Positions 1 to 5,852 are shown, counted from the stretch's first letter. The stretch: 9,387 bases of DNA from an uncultured Flavobacteriales bacterium (GCA_946886545.1 CAMPIU010000080.1:1-9387); one strand, 5' to 3'. Notes: generated from the letters alone by a model not told the origin. Translations and numbers: made by a program.

Positions 1-30
1 CTACAGTAATTAACACTATAACTATTGCGT

Positions 31-486
31 ATGAAAAAGTACATGCTACTCGCGTGTGTCTTGTATCTTCAACTTACTTATAATAAGGTGATTGGTCAGC
101 AGGATCCAAGAGTTGTCAGATGGGTTTCCGCCCATCCCTCTGTCTATATTTTTTCTGAAAAAAACTATGAACAACTTAGTTCAGATTTCAAATCCAGGTT
201 AAAAGGTCAGGTGGTTCTTTTTAAAGAGACGCTAAGCTTTGATGACCTCATGGCTTATGACGAGCTGGAAAAAACAGATGAAGTTTCCCAACAAGTCGTA
301 TTCAAAGACGAAGACGCTCAAATCATCAAAAACTGGTTAGCATACCATCCGGACGTTAAAATCGTGAGTCAATCCGAATTTCAGGCAATGACAGCGGAGC
401 AACAGAACATGTATATCTCGTTTGAAGCCCTGGTACTAATTGGGGAGCACTTAACTGTTGAGGATATCATGAACTACTCACATTAA
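31..486 (+). CDS. Small secreted protein with two tandem copies of a ~50-residue module, function unknown
   Basis: The 151-residue product starts at ATG 31; an in-frame TTG six bases upstream is a less likely start. Residues 1-22 form a signal peptide (KK, then a hydrophobic stretch, cleavage probably after VIG-22 before QQ), so the mature protein is exported, probably to the periplasm or outside. The mature part is an internal duplication. Module 1 (about 28-77) and module 2 (about 99-150) share a W-x3-HP-x-V core (W31/H35/P36 and W102/H106/P107), an aromatic at 46/117, and a closing motif of the form L-[ST]-x-[DE]-D-[LI]-M-x-Y (68-76 and 141-149), with a roughly two-residue indel. No family is recognised and no catalytic motif is visible. 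It ends 25 bp before the T9SS cargo gene on the same strand, so co-transcription is likely. No sorting domain is present. Confidence 0.8.
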   Translation: MKKYMLLACVLYLQLTYNKVIGQQDPRVVRWVSAHPSVYIFSEKNYEQLSSDFKSRLKGQVVLFKETLSFDDLMAYDELEKTDEVSQQVVFKDEDAQIIKNWLAYHPDVKIVSQSEFQAMTAEQQNMYISFEALVLIGEHLTVEDIMNYSH

Positions 487-511
487 TACACTTTTACTAC
501 TACTACAACTT

Positions 512-1978
512 ATGAAAACAAGAAAATCACTTGTCCTGCTCTTTTGCATGCTGGTTTCTTTGAAACTGACTTACGGGCAATCAAACACACCTTGTACAAG
601 CGGCTCATTATCAGCTCCGTCTCTTACGGTTGGAGCAAGTTGTTCTTATACTGCAGGGACAACTGCAGGAGCTACAAACCAAACCAATACCAATAACGGA
701 GGTATACCATCCTGTGGTTCGATGGGAGAAGATGTTTGGTACCAGTTTACTGCCCCTGCTTCCGGTTCTGTTAATATTCAAACCCAGGCAGGATCTATCA
801 GTGATGGCGTAATGTCCCTCTATTCCGGAAGCTGTGGAGCCTGGACCGAAATTAGCTGCAGTGATGATGATAACGGATTAATGCCCGAGATCAGTGCTGC
901 GAGTCTAACTCCGGGTGCAACTTACCTGATTCGTTTTTGGCAATACGGTGGGGGGACAGGAACGTTTGATATCTGTGTTTCTGAGCTGGCACCGCCTGCC
1001 GGGAATACTACGTGTACTGTTCAAACACCAATTTGTTCAGGATCACCGATTAGTTTTACTGCTAATACCGGGGGAAGCGATGCTAGTACGGTTAATCCCG
1101 GCAATGCTTACGGATGTTTGTCTACATCCCCAAACCCGAGTTGGTATTACCTGGAGATCTCTACAGGAGGAACTTTGACCGTTGATATTACAGCCGGTTC
1201 GGATGTGGATTTTGCCATTTGGGGACCTTTTGCCAACGTTTCTACCGGAACAGGGGCTTGCAACAGTTATGGTGCACCGCTCGATTGCTCGTATTCTACG
1301 TCAGCGATAGAGCAGGTGAATTTACCCGGTGTTGTTCCCGGACAGGTATATGTGCTTTTAGTGACCAACTATGCAAATACTGTTCAAACTATTACTTTGA
1401 ACAATGCCGGAGGAAGTGCTACTACCAACTGTGCAATTGTATTGCCTGTCGGATACACAGCATGGGATGTTGTTAGTTCGGGAGGTGAGGTCCGTTTAGG
1501 TTGGACAACAGAGTCCGAAACAAACAATGATTATTTTGCCGTGCAGCGTTCCGTTGATGGAATAGTATGGGAAACACTCGGATTGGTGGAAGGTTCGGGA
1601 ACGACTTCTGATGTGCACAGTTACAGTTATACGGATAATTCACCCGGCCAGGGAATTAATTATTATCGTTTGAAGCAAGTGGATCACAATGGTCAATCTG
1701 TTTTAAGTCCCGTTCGATCTGTGAAAGTCGCTTTAGCAAACGAGCACCTCATTTCTCCAAATCCAACAAAAGCGTTTGCCTTCATTGGCGAAAAGGGGCA
1801 TTTAAAAATTGCATCTATTGAACTGATTGATAATATTGGGAGAGTGCAGAATGTTCCTTTCAGTTTTGTTGAAGGGGGCGTTAATGTGGATTGTCGCTCG
1901 GTAAGTCATGGAACCTACTTTTTACGAAGTGTGAATGTCATGGGAGAATCCAGCTCATCTGTACTCGTTGTAGAATAG
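512..1978 (+). CDS. Secreted multidomain protein with type IX secretion C-terminal sorting domain
   Basis: The 488-residue product has a signal peptide at 1-22 (cleavage after TYG, before QS). The mature region contains two beta-sandwich modules of the kind found in Bacteroidota surface proteins. Module 1, about 24-156, has a GEDVWYQFTAP core at 72-82. Module 2, about 163-305, has a WYYLEIS core at 211-217 and a DVDFAIWGPF strand at 231-240. Both are Cys-rich, suggesting disulfides outside the cell. A fibronectin-III-like domain follows (about 313-407: VRLGWTTESETNNDYF, then YYRLKQVDHNG), a combination typical just before T9SS sorting domains. Residues 412-488 look like a type A sorting domain (ISPNPT at 414-419, HGTYFLR at 466-472, terminal VLVVE). 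By family knowledge it would cross the outer membrane through T9SS and be processed there. No catalytic residues are apparent; adhesion or carbohydrate binding is possible but unproven. Confidence 0.85.
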   Translation: MKTRKSLVLLFCMLVSLKLTYGQSNTPCTSGSLSAPSLTVGASCSYTAGTTAGATNQTNTNNGGIPSCGSMGEDVWYQFTAPASGSVNIQTQAGSISDGVMSLYSGSCGAWTEISCSDDDNGLMPEISAASLTPGATYLIRFWQYGGGTGTFDICVSELAPPAGNTTCTVQTPICSGSPISFTANTGGSDASTVNPGNAYGCLSTSPNPSWYYLEISTGGTLTVDITAGSDVDFAIWGPFANVSTGTGACNSYGAPLDCSYSTSAIEQVNLPGVVPGQVYVLLVTNYANTVQTITLNNAGGSATTNCAIVLPVGYTAWDVVSSGGEVRLGWTTESETNNDYFAVQRSVDGIVWETLGLVEGSGTTSDVHSYSYTDNSPGQGINYYRLKQVDHNGQSVLSPVRSVKVALANEHLISPNPTKAFAFIGEKGHLKIASIELIDNIGRVQNVPFSFVEGGVNVDCRSVSHGTYFLRSVNVMGESSSSVLVVE

Positions 1979-2005
1979 GGAATACAATACTTGTTTCTGG
2001 TCGGG

Positions 2006-2536
2006 TTATTTCTGAATGAACTTTCCGGTTTTTTCGATGCGGTAATTTTTAACTGTTATTTCAGGTTCTTCTCCCCAAAAGTTATAGGAGGTAACCACAA
2101 CTTCATCTGAAAGGATTTTACTTTCTGTGCGCGACATCGATTCAGCGATCTCATCATAAGCGATCATCAGTTTGTCGATTAGTTGGTGATCGTTTTTCCG
2201 GTAGCTAATCAAATAGGTTTTCATCTCGTTCTCAATAGCCATGGTAATTACAACCATATCGACCGGCGTTGAAAGAGCTAGGCGGTACTTGGGGTGGAAC
2301 GTTTCATAGTCTGCTTCTATTTTTCTCAATTGCAATTTGGAAATTAGTTCTTCCGAAAGGGCATTCTCTCCATTGAAGTTGTCAAAGTTGGTGGAATCCA
2401 CAACTGGCGCTTTTCTAAAAGGAACATCTGCTAGCAAATCTGGTTTTTGGGTATCATTGGATTTGTCAGAGTTTTTATCTCCGCAAGAGAATAAACCGAT
2501 AGAAATAACTAAGATCGAAAGAAGTTTGAGATGCAT
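2006..2536 (-). CDS. Small putative lipoprotein, function unknown
   Basis: The 176-residue product starts at the ATG complementary to 2534-2536. It has a lipoprotein signal: residues 2-17 are hydrophobic after a lysine, ending in a lipobox LFSC with Cys18, followed by GDKNSDKSNDTQ, a polar linker rich in Asp, Ser and Asn. It is therefore expected to be lipidated at Cys18 and anchored in the periplasm or outer membrane. The globular part (about 45-176) is mixed alpha/beta with charged helices and no motif I can name. The gene converges on the T9SS cargo gene with only 27 bp between stop codons and no clear hairpin between them. It lies downstream of the cold-shock gene on the same strand but is separated from it by a strong terminator, so it probably has its own promoter; a weak -7-like match TACCTTAG lies at 2559-2566. 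Confidence 0.8.
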   Translation of the reverse strand: MHLKLLSILVISIGLFSCGDKNSDKSNDTQKPDLLADVPFRKAPVVDSTNFDNFNGENALSEELISKLQLRKIEADYETFHPKYRLALSTPVDMVVITMAIENEMKTYLISYRKNDHQLIDKLMIAYDEIAESMSRTESKILSDEVVVTSYNFWGEEPEITVKNYRIEKTGKFIQK

Positions 2537-2558
2537 ATATAGAATCCTTGTTTAGTAT

Positions 2559-2566
2559 CTAAGGTA
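2559..2566 (-). promoter_or_regulatory. Weak candidate -7 box for the lipoprotein gene
   Basis: On the minus strand this reads TACCTTAG, seven of eight positions of the Bacteroidota -7 consensus TAnnTTTG, 22 bases before the lipoprotein ATG. No TTG-type -33 element sits at the expected 19-21 base spacing, so this is only a candidate. It lies downstream of the cold-shock terminator, where a promoter for the lipoprotein would be needed. Confidence 0.25.
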
Positions 2567-2604
2567 GGAAAAGTTTCCCTAGTCATGGAAGTTAAGTGCA
2601 AAAG

Positions 2605-2636
2605 AAAAGGCTGCCTAATTTAGACAGCCTTTTTTA
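2605..2636 (-). terminator. Rho-independent terminator of the cold-shock gene
   Basis: The stem AGGCTG (2608-2613) pairs with CAGCCT (2625-2630), and CTA/TAG extend it after one internal mismatch, leaving a 3-base loop. Read on the minus strand the hairpin is followed by TTTTCTTTTG. It begins about 15 bases after the cold-shock stop codon. The plus strand also has a T run after the stem (2630-2635), so it could work in both directions, but only the minus strand has a gene just upstream. Confidence 0.75.
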
Positions 2637-2649
2637 GAAATTCGTTTGC

Positions 2650-2841
2650 TTAGTTAGCCAATGATACATTGACAGCATTCAAACCGTTTCTTCCGTTTTC
2701 AGTATCATAAGTAACACTGTCATTTTCACGGATCTCGTCGTTCAAACCTGTAGCATGTACAAAAATATCTTGTTCGTTTTCTCCTTTAATAAATCCGAAG
2801 CCTTTTGCATCGTTGAAGAATTTTACTGTTCCTTTATTCAT
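2650..2841 (-). CDS. Cold-shock domain protein (CspA family)
   Basis: The 63-residue product is a single cold-shock domain covering the whole protein. It begins MNKGTVKFFN, has the RNP1 motif KGFGFI at 13-18 and the RNP2 motif DIFVH at 25-29, and ends ENGRNGLNAVNVSLAN, matching the usual last strand. The length is that of a stand-alone Csp (about 65-70 residues). Such proteins bind single-stranded RNA and DNA in the cytoplasm and act as RNA chaperones. The start is the ATG at 2839-2841, because the family begins two or three residues before G-x-VK-[WF]-F; the frame stays open upstream to a GTG at 2904, but that extension is polar and unlike the family. It has its own terminator and a long leader with a hairpin, as expected for cold-regulated post-transcriptional control. 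Whether it is cold-induced cannot be told from sequence. Confidence 0.95.
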   Translation of the reverse strand: MNKGTVKFFNDAKGFGFIKGENEQDIFVHATGLNDEIRENDSVTYDTENGRNGLNAVNVSLAN

Positions 2842-2998
2842 ATTCGTTTTTTTTGTGTTCCGTTTTATTTTGGAACCATTATAATCATTCTGGTCCGTAC
2901 GCACTTCGCACGGATTTTTTAAGGAAAATGTTTAAATTAATTGGAGTGTAAATGACTTTACAGTCTGATTGAGATAACAATCTTCTATTGAATTACGT
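2842..2998 (-). promoter_or_regulatory. Long structured 5' leader of the cold-shock gene
   Basis: Between the putative -7 box at 2999-3006 and the ATG at 2841 lie about 150 bases with no gene. If the box is used, transcription starts near 2990-2995 and the leader is about 150 nucleotides. It contains an 8-bp hairpin at 2894-2914 and a second, smaller inverted repeat close to the start codon (GTTCC 2857-2861 with GGAAC 2872-2876). The last 20 bases before the ATG are A-rich without a Shine-Dalgarno motif. Long structured leaders are known for cspA-type genes in other bacteria; a regulatory role here is inferred. Confidence 0.5.
2894..2914 (-). other. 8-bp hairpin in the cold-shock leader
   Basis: On the minus strand TCCGTGCG pairs with CGTACGGA (one G-U) across a 5-base AAGTG loop. 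In that direction it is preceded by six A residues and followed by CCAGAATG, so it is not a terminator for the cold-shock transcript. On the plus strand it is followed directly by TTTTTT (2915-2920) and would resemble a terminator, though no plus-strand gene ends nearby. Confidence 0.6.
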
Positions 2999-3006
2999 CA
3001 AATGTA
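2999..3006 (-). promoter_or_regulatory. Candidate -7 box (TACATTTG) for the cold-shock gene
   Basis: The minus strand reads TACATTTG, a perfect match to TAnnTTTG, the -7 element recognised by the Bacteroidota primary sigma factor. No good TTG is seen at the -33 position. It is the only exact match upstream of the cold-shock gene in that direction that I found. Confidence 0.5.
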
Positions 3007-3193
3007 CAACTAATTTCCGGTATTCCTAGATAAATTTTGTTTAATGCTGAAAATGAGGCTTGTAATCAGGGGGGTGGGATGAGTGGCAGCCTTAGTGTTT
3101 CAGTTATCGGTGCACAAAGTAGTATTTGTTTTGAATACTATTACAATTGTGTTGGTTATTCAGAAATGTTCTTGCTCCGGAGTTATCCTTTGG
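3007..3193. other. Intergenic stretch without a credible gene
   Basis: The 684 bases between the cold-shock start (2841) and ATG 3526 contain no convincing protein gene. This sub-segment holds a G-rich patch (3069-3078) and a 7-bp perfect inverted repeat, TAGTATT (3120-3126) with AATACTA (3134-3140). The patch is followed by an open frame starting at GTG 3083, which runs through the repeats described separately and looks non-coding. Nothing else is recognised. Confidence 0.5.
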
Positions 3194-3270
3194 GTCATTC
3201 CTGAGTCATGTACGGATCAAGTATGGGTCAAGTATGGATATAGTATGAAGGATGTATGCGAGTGTGAAGG
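3194..3270. repeat. Degenerate 11-bp tandem repeat, about seven units
   Basis: Seven consecutive 11-base units can be laid end to end without gaps. The clearest are GTCATGTACGG (3205-3215), ATCAAGTATGG (3216-3226), GTCAAGTATGG (3227-3237) and ATATAGTATGA (3238-3248); AGGATGTATGC (3249-3259) is looser, and the outer units 3194-3204 and 3260-3270 are weak. The shared core is a GTATG near the end of each unit. The period is close to one DNA helical turn. The array lies about 250 bases upstream of the nuclease gene. Confidence 0.65.
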
Positions 3271-3321
3271 ATTTAACATCCAATCACCGCATCTTCTGAA
3301 CATCCGAAACGGGAAAATTTT

Positions 3322-3462
3322 AACCTCGAAGGCGCTGAAAACGCTAAGTTAGACAAAACCTTTGCGTTCTTTTACCTTGCATAACGTCATTTCTGACTAT
3401 GCTTCGTCTTCAAAAGCCTTGCTTTTTCTTCTTTGCGGTTTAATAAAGAAGAAACTAAACCG
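3322..3462. repeat. Degenerate inverted-repeat intergenic element with AACCGCAAAG-like ends
   Basis: The outer arms AACCTCGAAG (3322-3331) and CTTTGCGGTT (3431-3440) are inverted copies with 8 of 10 bases matching. Inside, AACGCTAAG (3340-3348) and CTTTGCGTT (3360-3368) are inverted copies with 8 of 9 matching. The right end holds two overlapping perfect inverted repeats. One is TTTCTTCTTT (3425-3434) with AAAGAAGAAA (3445-3454). The other is CGGTTTA (3436-3442) with TAAACCG (3456-3462). Elements made of such GCAAAG/CTTTGCG words are, as far as I recall, common between genes in Bacteroidota. No transposase is present, so I read it as a decayed non-autonomous repeat. Confidence 0.5.
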
Positions 3463-3513
3463 ATTTATCTCATATTCCTGCATTTATTCCTGGGATTCAG
3501 CACTTTTCCGTTG

Positions 3514-3521
3514 TAATTTTG
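3514..3521 (+). promoter_or_regulatory. -7 box (TAATTTTG) for the secreted nuclease gene
   Basis: This is an exact TAnnTTTG match. A CTG at 3490-3492, 21 bases upstream, could be a weak -33 element (consensus TTG). The box ends only four bases before ATG 3526, so initiation would fall at or just around the start codon, giving a leaderless or nearly leaderless mRNA. Confidence 0.55.
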
Positions 3522-3525
3522 CACC

Positions 3526-5271
3526 ATGAAATACGCTTTACTTGCTCTTTTGATTGGGTTCGGAATTTCCGCTCAGTCGCTTGCTCAAACAGTTCCGCTT
3601 CGGGTGGTTTCTTACAACTTACTGAATTTCCCCAACGGAAGAAATGATTGTGGAGCAGGAAATGTCAATCTTCCCAACCGGGCAGATTCTTTACGTAAAA
3701 TCATGCAATACCTCAATCCAGATATTTTTGTGGGCTGCGAGATTCAAACGGAAGCCGGCTGCGACAGTGTTTTGACGCGTGCTTTGAATGTCTTCGGAAC
3801 TACACATTACCAACGGGCGGCTTTTATTCCCAATTCGGATGGTGGTGACCTGCAAAACATGCTTTTCTATCATAGCGGAAAACTCACTTTGAAGGAACAA
3901 CGCGTTATTCCTACCGGAATCCGGGATATTAATCACTATATTTTATATGTCAACGACAATACTCTGCCTCAACACCACGATACCTGTTTCATTGAAGTTT
4001 TCATGTGTCACCTGAAAGCTGGGAGTGCTAATGCGGATCAAAGCGATCGCGCGGCTCAGACTGCTTTATTGCGAACGATCCTGGACGGAAGGCCTCAGGG
4101 ACGACACTTGTTTGTGTGCGGTGATTTGAATACTTATCGAAGTTCGGAAGCCGGCTACCAAAACCTGGTAAGCGGAGGAAGTAATTTCCTGAAAGATCCG
4201 ATCAATACTCCCGGAAACTGGACGAATAACAGCTCGTTTGCAGCAATTCACACGCAATCTCCGCGGGTAAGCGGTACTACGGATTGCGGAGTAACGGGCG
4301 GCTTGGATGATCGTTTTGACCACATCCTCGTATCGCAAAATGTTCTAAGCGGAACGAATTTACTGCAATACACCACTTCTTCCTACAAAGCCATAGGAAA
4401 CGACGGAAATCATTACAATCAAAGTGTTTTGGCCGGAAGCAATTCTCAATACCCTGATTCAGTGGTTCGTGCCCTGTATTATTCTTCCGATCATTTACCG
4501 GTAAAACTGGACATGACGGCGGTGATTCCAACAAATAATGGCTTGAACCTAACGCTAAGCATGACAGAAGGTGCTTGTCAGACAGGTGGAACAAGTGTAA
4601 CGGTTCACCCGAATTTGGGTCAGGCTCCGTATACCTATCAATGGAGTGCGAATGCAGGTTCACAAACAACAGCAACCGCGAATAATTTACAGGGAGGAAG
4701 CTATTGTGTGACCGTAACAGATAACAACGGCCTGACAGACCAAGTTTGTTTCGAGGTCGAATCAAGTAATGCCTTAACGGCAAGTAGTTTTCCGGGACAG
4801 GATGAAGGGACCTGCGACGGACAAACCTTCGTGGTGGCCACCGGAGGAGAAGCACCTTACTCATATCAATGGAACGATCCGCAGAATCAGACCACAACCA
4901 CTGCAAGCAACCTGTGTGCAGGAACCTATACTTGTATTGTCACTGATCAAAACGGGTGTTCGGTAACGGTTACGGCCACTATTTTTTCAAACACCACATC
5001 TGTAGAAGAAGTGTTTGCAGGAACAGTCTTTTCTGTTTTCCCGAATCCGGCAACAGAAAGTTTGACCCTGCGCTATGAGAATTCGTTGGAATTAGGAGTA
5101 CTTGATTTACGCATTTTAAGTGTTTCCGGAGAAGTGGTCCAAACGCAACCAATTGATTTTTCAAATGGTAATCAGGTAACGATTCCATTGACTGATTTGC
5201 AGAAGGGGGTTTATTTTGTGGAGCTCACTAAAAATGGGGTTTCCACGCAAAGAATGATAATCAAAGAGTAA
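3526..5271 (+). CDS. Secreted endonuclease/exonuclease/phosphatase-family protein with SprB repeats and T9SS sorting domain
   Basis: The 581-residue product has a signal peptide at 1-20 (SLA, then Q21). Residues 24-332 are an EEP (DNase I-like) catalytic domain with the expected metal and catalytic residues: N31 in SYNLLNF, E72 in FVGCEI, H162 in MCHLKAG, D200 and N202 in CGDLN, D265 in DRFDHI, and D322-H323 in SSDHLPV. The family cleaves phosphodiester bonds in DNA, RNA or phospholipid/inositol phosphates; the substrate here cannot be told. Two SprB-like repeats follow (about 349-412 and 429-486; APYTYQW and APYSYQW cores, then G-x-Y-x-x-x-VTD). A type A T9SS sorting domain is at about 500-581 (VFPNPATES at 504-512, KGVYFVELTKNG at 560-571, terminal RMIIKE). 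An extracellular nuclease used for nutrient or extracellular DNA turnover is the likeliest role. All catalytic residues are intact. Confidence 0.88.
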   Translation: MKYALLALLIGFGISAQSLAQTVPLRVVSYNLLNFPNGRNDCGAGNVNLPNRADSLRKIMQYLNPDIFVGCEIQTEAGCDSVLTRALNVFGTTHYQRAAFIPNSDGGDLQNMLFYHSGKLTLKEQRVIPTGIRDINHYILYVNDNTLPQHHDTCFIEVFMCHLKAGSANADQSDRAAQTALLRTILDGRPQGRHLFVCGDLNTYRSSEAGYQNLVSGGSNFLKDPINTPGNWTNNSSFAAIHTQSPRVSGTTDCGVTGGLDDRFDHILVSQNVLSGTNLLQYTTSSYKAIGNDGNHYNQSVLAGSNSQYPDSVVRALYYSSDHLPVKLDMTAVIPTNNGLNLTLSMTEGACQTGGTSVTVHPNLGQAPYTYQWSANAGSQTTATANNLQGGSYCVTVTDNNGLTDQVCFEVESSNALTASSFPGQDEGTCDGQTFVVATGGEAPYSYQWNDPQNQTTTTASNLCAGTYTCIVTDQNGCSVTVTATIFSNTTSVEEVFAGTVFSVFPNPATESLTLRYENSLELGVLDLRILSVSGEVVQTQPIDFSNGNQVTIPLTDLQKGVYFVELTKNGVSTQRMIIKE

Positions 5272-5301
5272 ATTGGTATAAATCCTTATTTCGATTTTCC
5301 G

Positions 5302-5309
5302 TAACTTTC
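5302..5309 (+). promoter_or_regulatory. Candidate -7 box (TAACTTTC) for the small acidic protein gene
   Basis: Seven of eight positions match TAnnTTTG, and the box ends three bases before ATG 5313, nearly the same geometry as the box in front of the nuclease gene. The only nearby TTG is at 5273-5275, a 26-base spacer, longer than usual. Read-through from the nuclease gene is also possible because no terminator lies between them. Confidence 0.4.
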
Positions 5310-5312
5310 CAT

Positions 5313-5576
5313 ATGACGAAAGAACAGCTTTTAGAATCGTATTTAACCAACCTCAGCAAGAAATTGAACGAGGTGGATTACAGTTCTGACAACAAGGAAC
5401 AATTGGCTGAATTGGTATTCGCCATCAAGTACCAAATGAGCCAGCGCCTGAATGAACATTTCCAGGAGCATTTCATCGACGACCTCTCTGATGAAGAGAT
5501 AACAGCATTTTTTGAATTGGTCAAAAAAAGATCAGATGAGATCATTGCAGCACTGCCGGTGAGTTTTCTGGATTAG
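5313..5576 (+). CDS. Small acidic helical protein, function unknown
   Basis: The 87-residue product has no signal peptide, membrane segment or cysteine and should be cytoplasmic. It is rich in Glu, Asp, Lys and Leu and reads as mostly alpha-helical: helices around 2-19, 26-50 and 58-80 with heptad-like spacing of Leu, Ile and Phe. No known motif is recognised. ATG 5313 is the only plausible start and sits just after a candidate -7 box. It begins 41 bp after the nuclease stop codon and is followed by a sorting-domain remnant and a terminator, so it may be the last gene of the nuclease transcript or be expressed alone. Codon use looks like that of its neighbours, and the reading frame is intact from start to stop. 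Confidence 0.7.
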   Translation: MTKEQLLESYLTNLSKKLNEVDYSSDNKEQLAELVFAIKYQMSQRLNEHFQEHFIDDLSDEEITAFFELVKKRSDEIIAALPVSFLD

Positions 5577-5643
5577 TCTGCACAAAATGGTCGTGGAAAT
5601 TGAACCCAGAAGAAAATAATGATATAAAAATATCCTATTCACC

Positions 5644-5703
5644 TACTTTACAGAACTTACTAAAAATGGGGTTTCCACCCAAAGAATGATGGTCAAACAA
5701 TAA
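5644..5703 (+). pseudogene. 60-bp remnant of a T9SS sorting-domain gene end
   Basis: Frame 5644-5703 encodes YFTELTKNGVSTQRMMVKQ and a stop, against YFVELTKNGVSTQRMIIKE at the end of the nuclease gene (5212-5271). I count 49 of 60 bases identical, including 20 identical bases in a row (5659-5678 against 5227-5246). The frame is closed by TGA at 5620-5622 and has no start codon of its own, so it cannot make a protein. Similarity stops abruptly on both sides. Confidence 0.75.
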
Positions 5704-5712
5704 CTAATGACT

Positions 5713-5732
5713 TCCCGCAGATGCGCAGATTA
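5713..5732. repeat. Short CGCAGAT direct repeat
   Basis: CCCGCAGATGCGCAGATTAT contains CGCAGAT twice, nine bases apart. It resembles words seen in dispersed intergenic repeats of Bacteroidota, but with only two copies here that link is a guess. Confidence 0.25.
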
Positions 5733-5733
5733 T

Positions 5734-5760
5734 AAGCGAGCCTACCGGTCTCGCTTTTTT
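5734..5760 (+). terminator. Rho-independent terminator after the small acidic gene
   Basis: AAGCGAG (5734-5740) pairs perfectly with CTCGCTT (5750-5756) across a 9-base loop and is followed by T6 through 5760. It is oriented for plus-strand transcripts coming from the nuclease and small acidic genes. Confidence 0.8.
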
Positions 5761-5785
5761 ATTTTCTAAGTATTTTGATACATTT

Positions 5786-5812
5786 AAAAAAGAGGCGGCT
5801 GGTAAGCGCCTC
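5786..5812 (-). terminator. Rho-independent terminator of the SRPBCC gene
   Basis: GAGGCG (5792-5797) pairs with CGCCTC (5807-5812) across a 9-base loop. On the minus strand the stem is followed by TTTTTT (5791-5786). It sits about 40 bases past the SRPBCC stop codon. Together with the previous terminator it insulates the convergent transcripts. Confidence 0.8.
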
Positions 5813-5852
5813 CACATCTGTGCATCAGTGGGAAAGAAGTGAAAAAAGCAGA

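Noticed and set aside
1..9. Possible tail of an upstream gene (CTA CAG TAA)
   Set aside because: Two codons and a stop are too little to claim a gene, although the 21-base gap to ATG 31 would fit an operon.
46..57. Lipobox-like LLAC near the start of the first gene
   Set aside because: Only five residues would precede the motif after the lysines, too short for a lipoprotein signal; a standard signal peptide ending at VIG fits better.
2842..2904. N-terminal extension of the cold-shock protein to GTG 2904
   Set aside because: The 21 extra residues are polar and low in complexity and unlike any Csp; the ATG at 2841 gives the standard family start, and the upstream hairpin fits a leader better.
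3194..3270. CRISPR-like array
   Set aside because: The units are contiguous 11-mers with no spacers and no cas genes are nearby.
3083..3352. An 89-codon open frame starting at GTG, with a hydrophobic N-terminus
   Set aside because: It runs through the 11-bp tandem repeat and into the inverted-repeat element, has no promoter or ribosome-binding signal, and its protein resembles nothing; I treat it as chance.
4277..4906. Long (209-codon) antisense open frame inside the nuclease gene
   Set aside because: It is opposite a strongly supported coding frame with intact catalytic motifs, and its translation is rich in Arg, Ser, Leu and Cys without any domain; it is a shadow frame.
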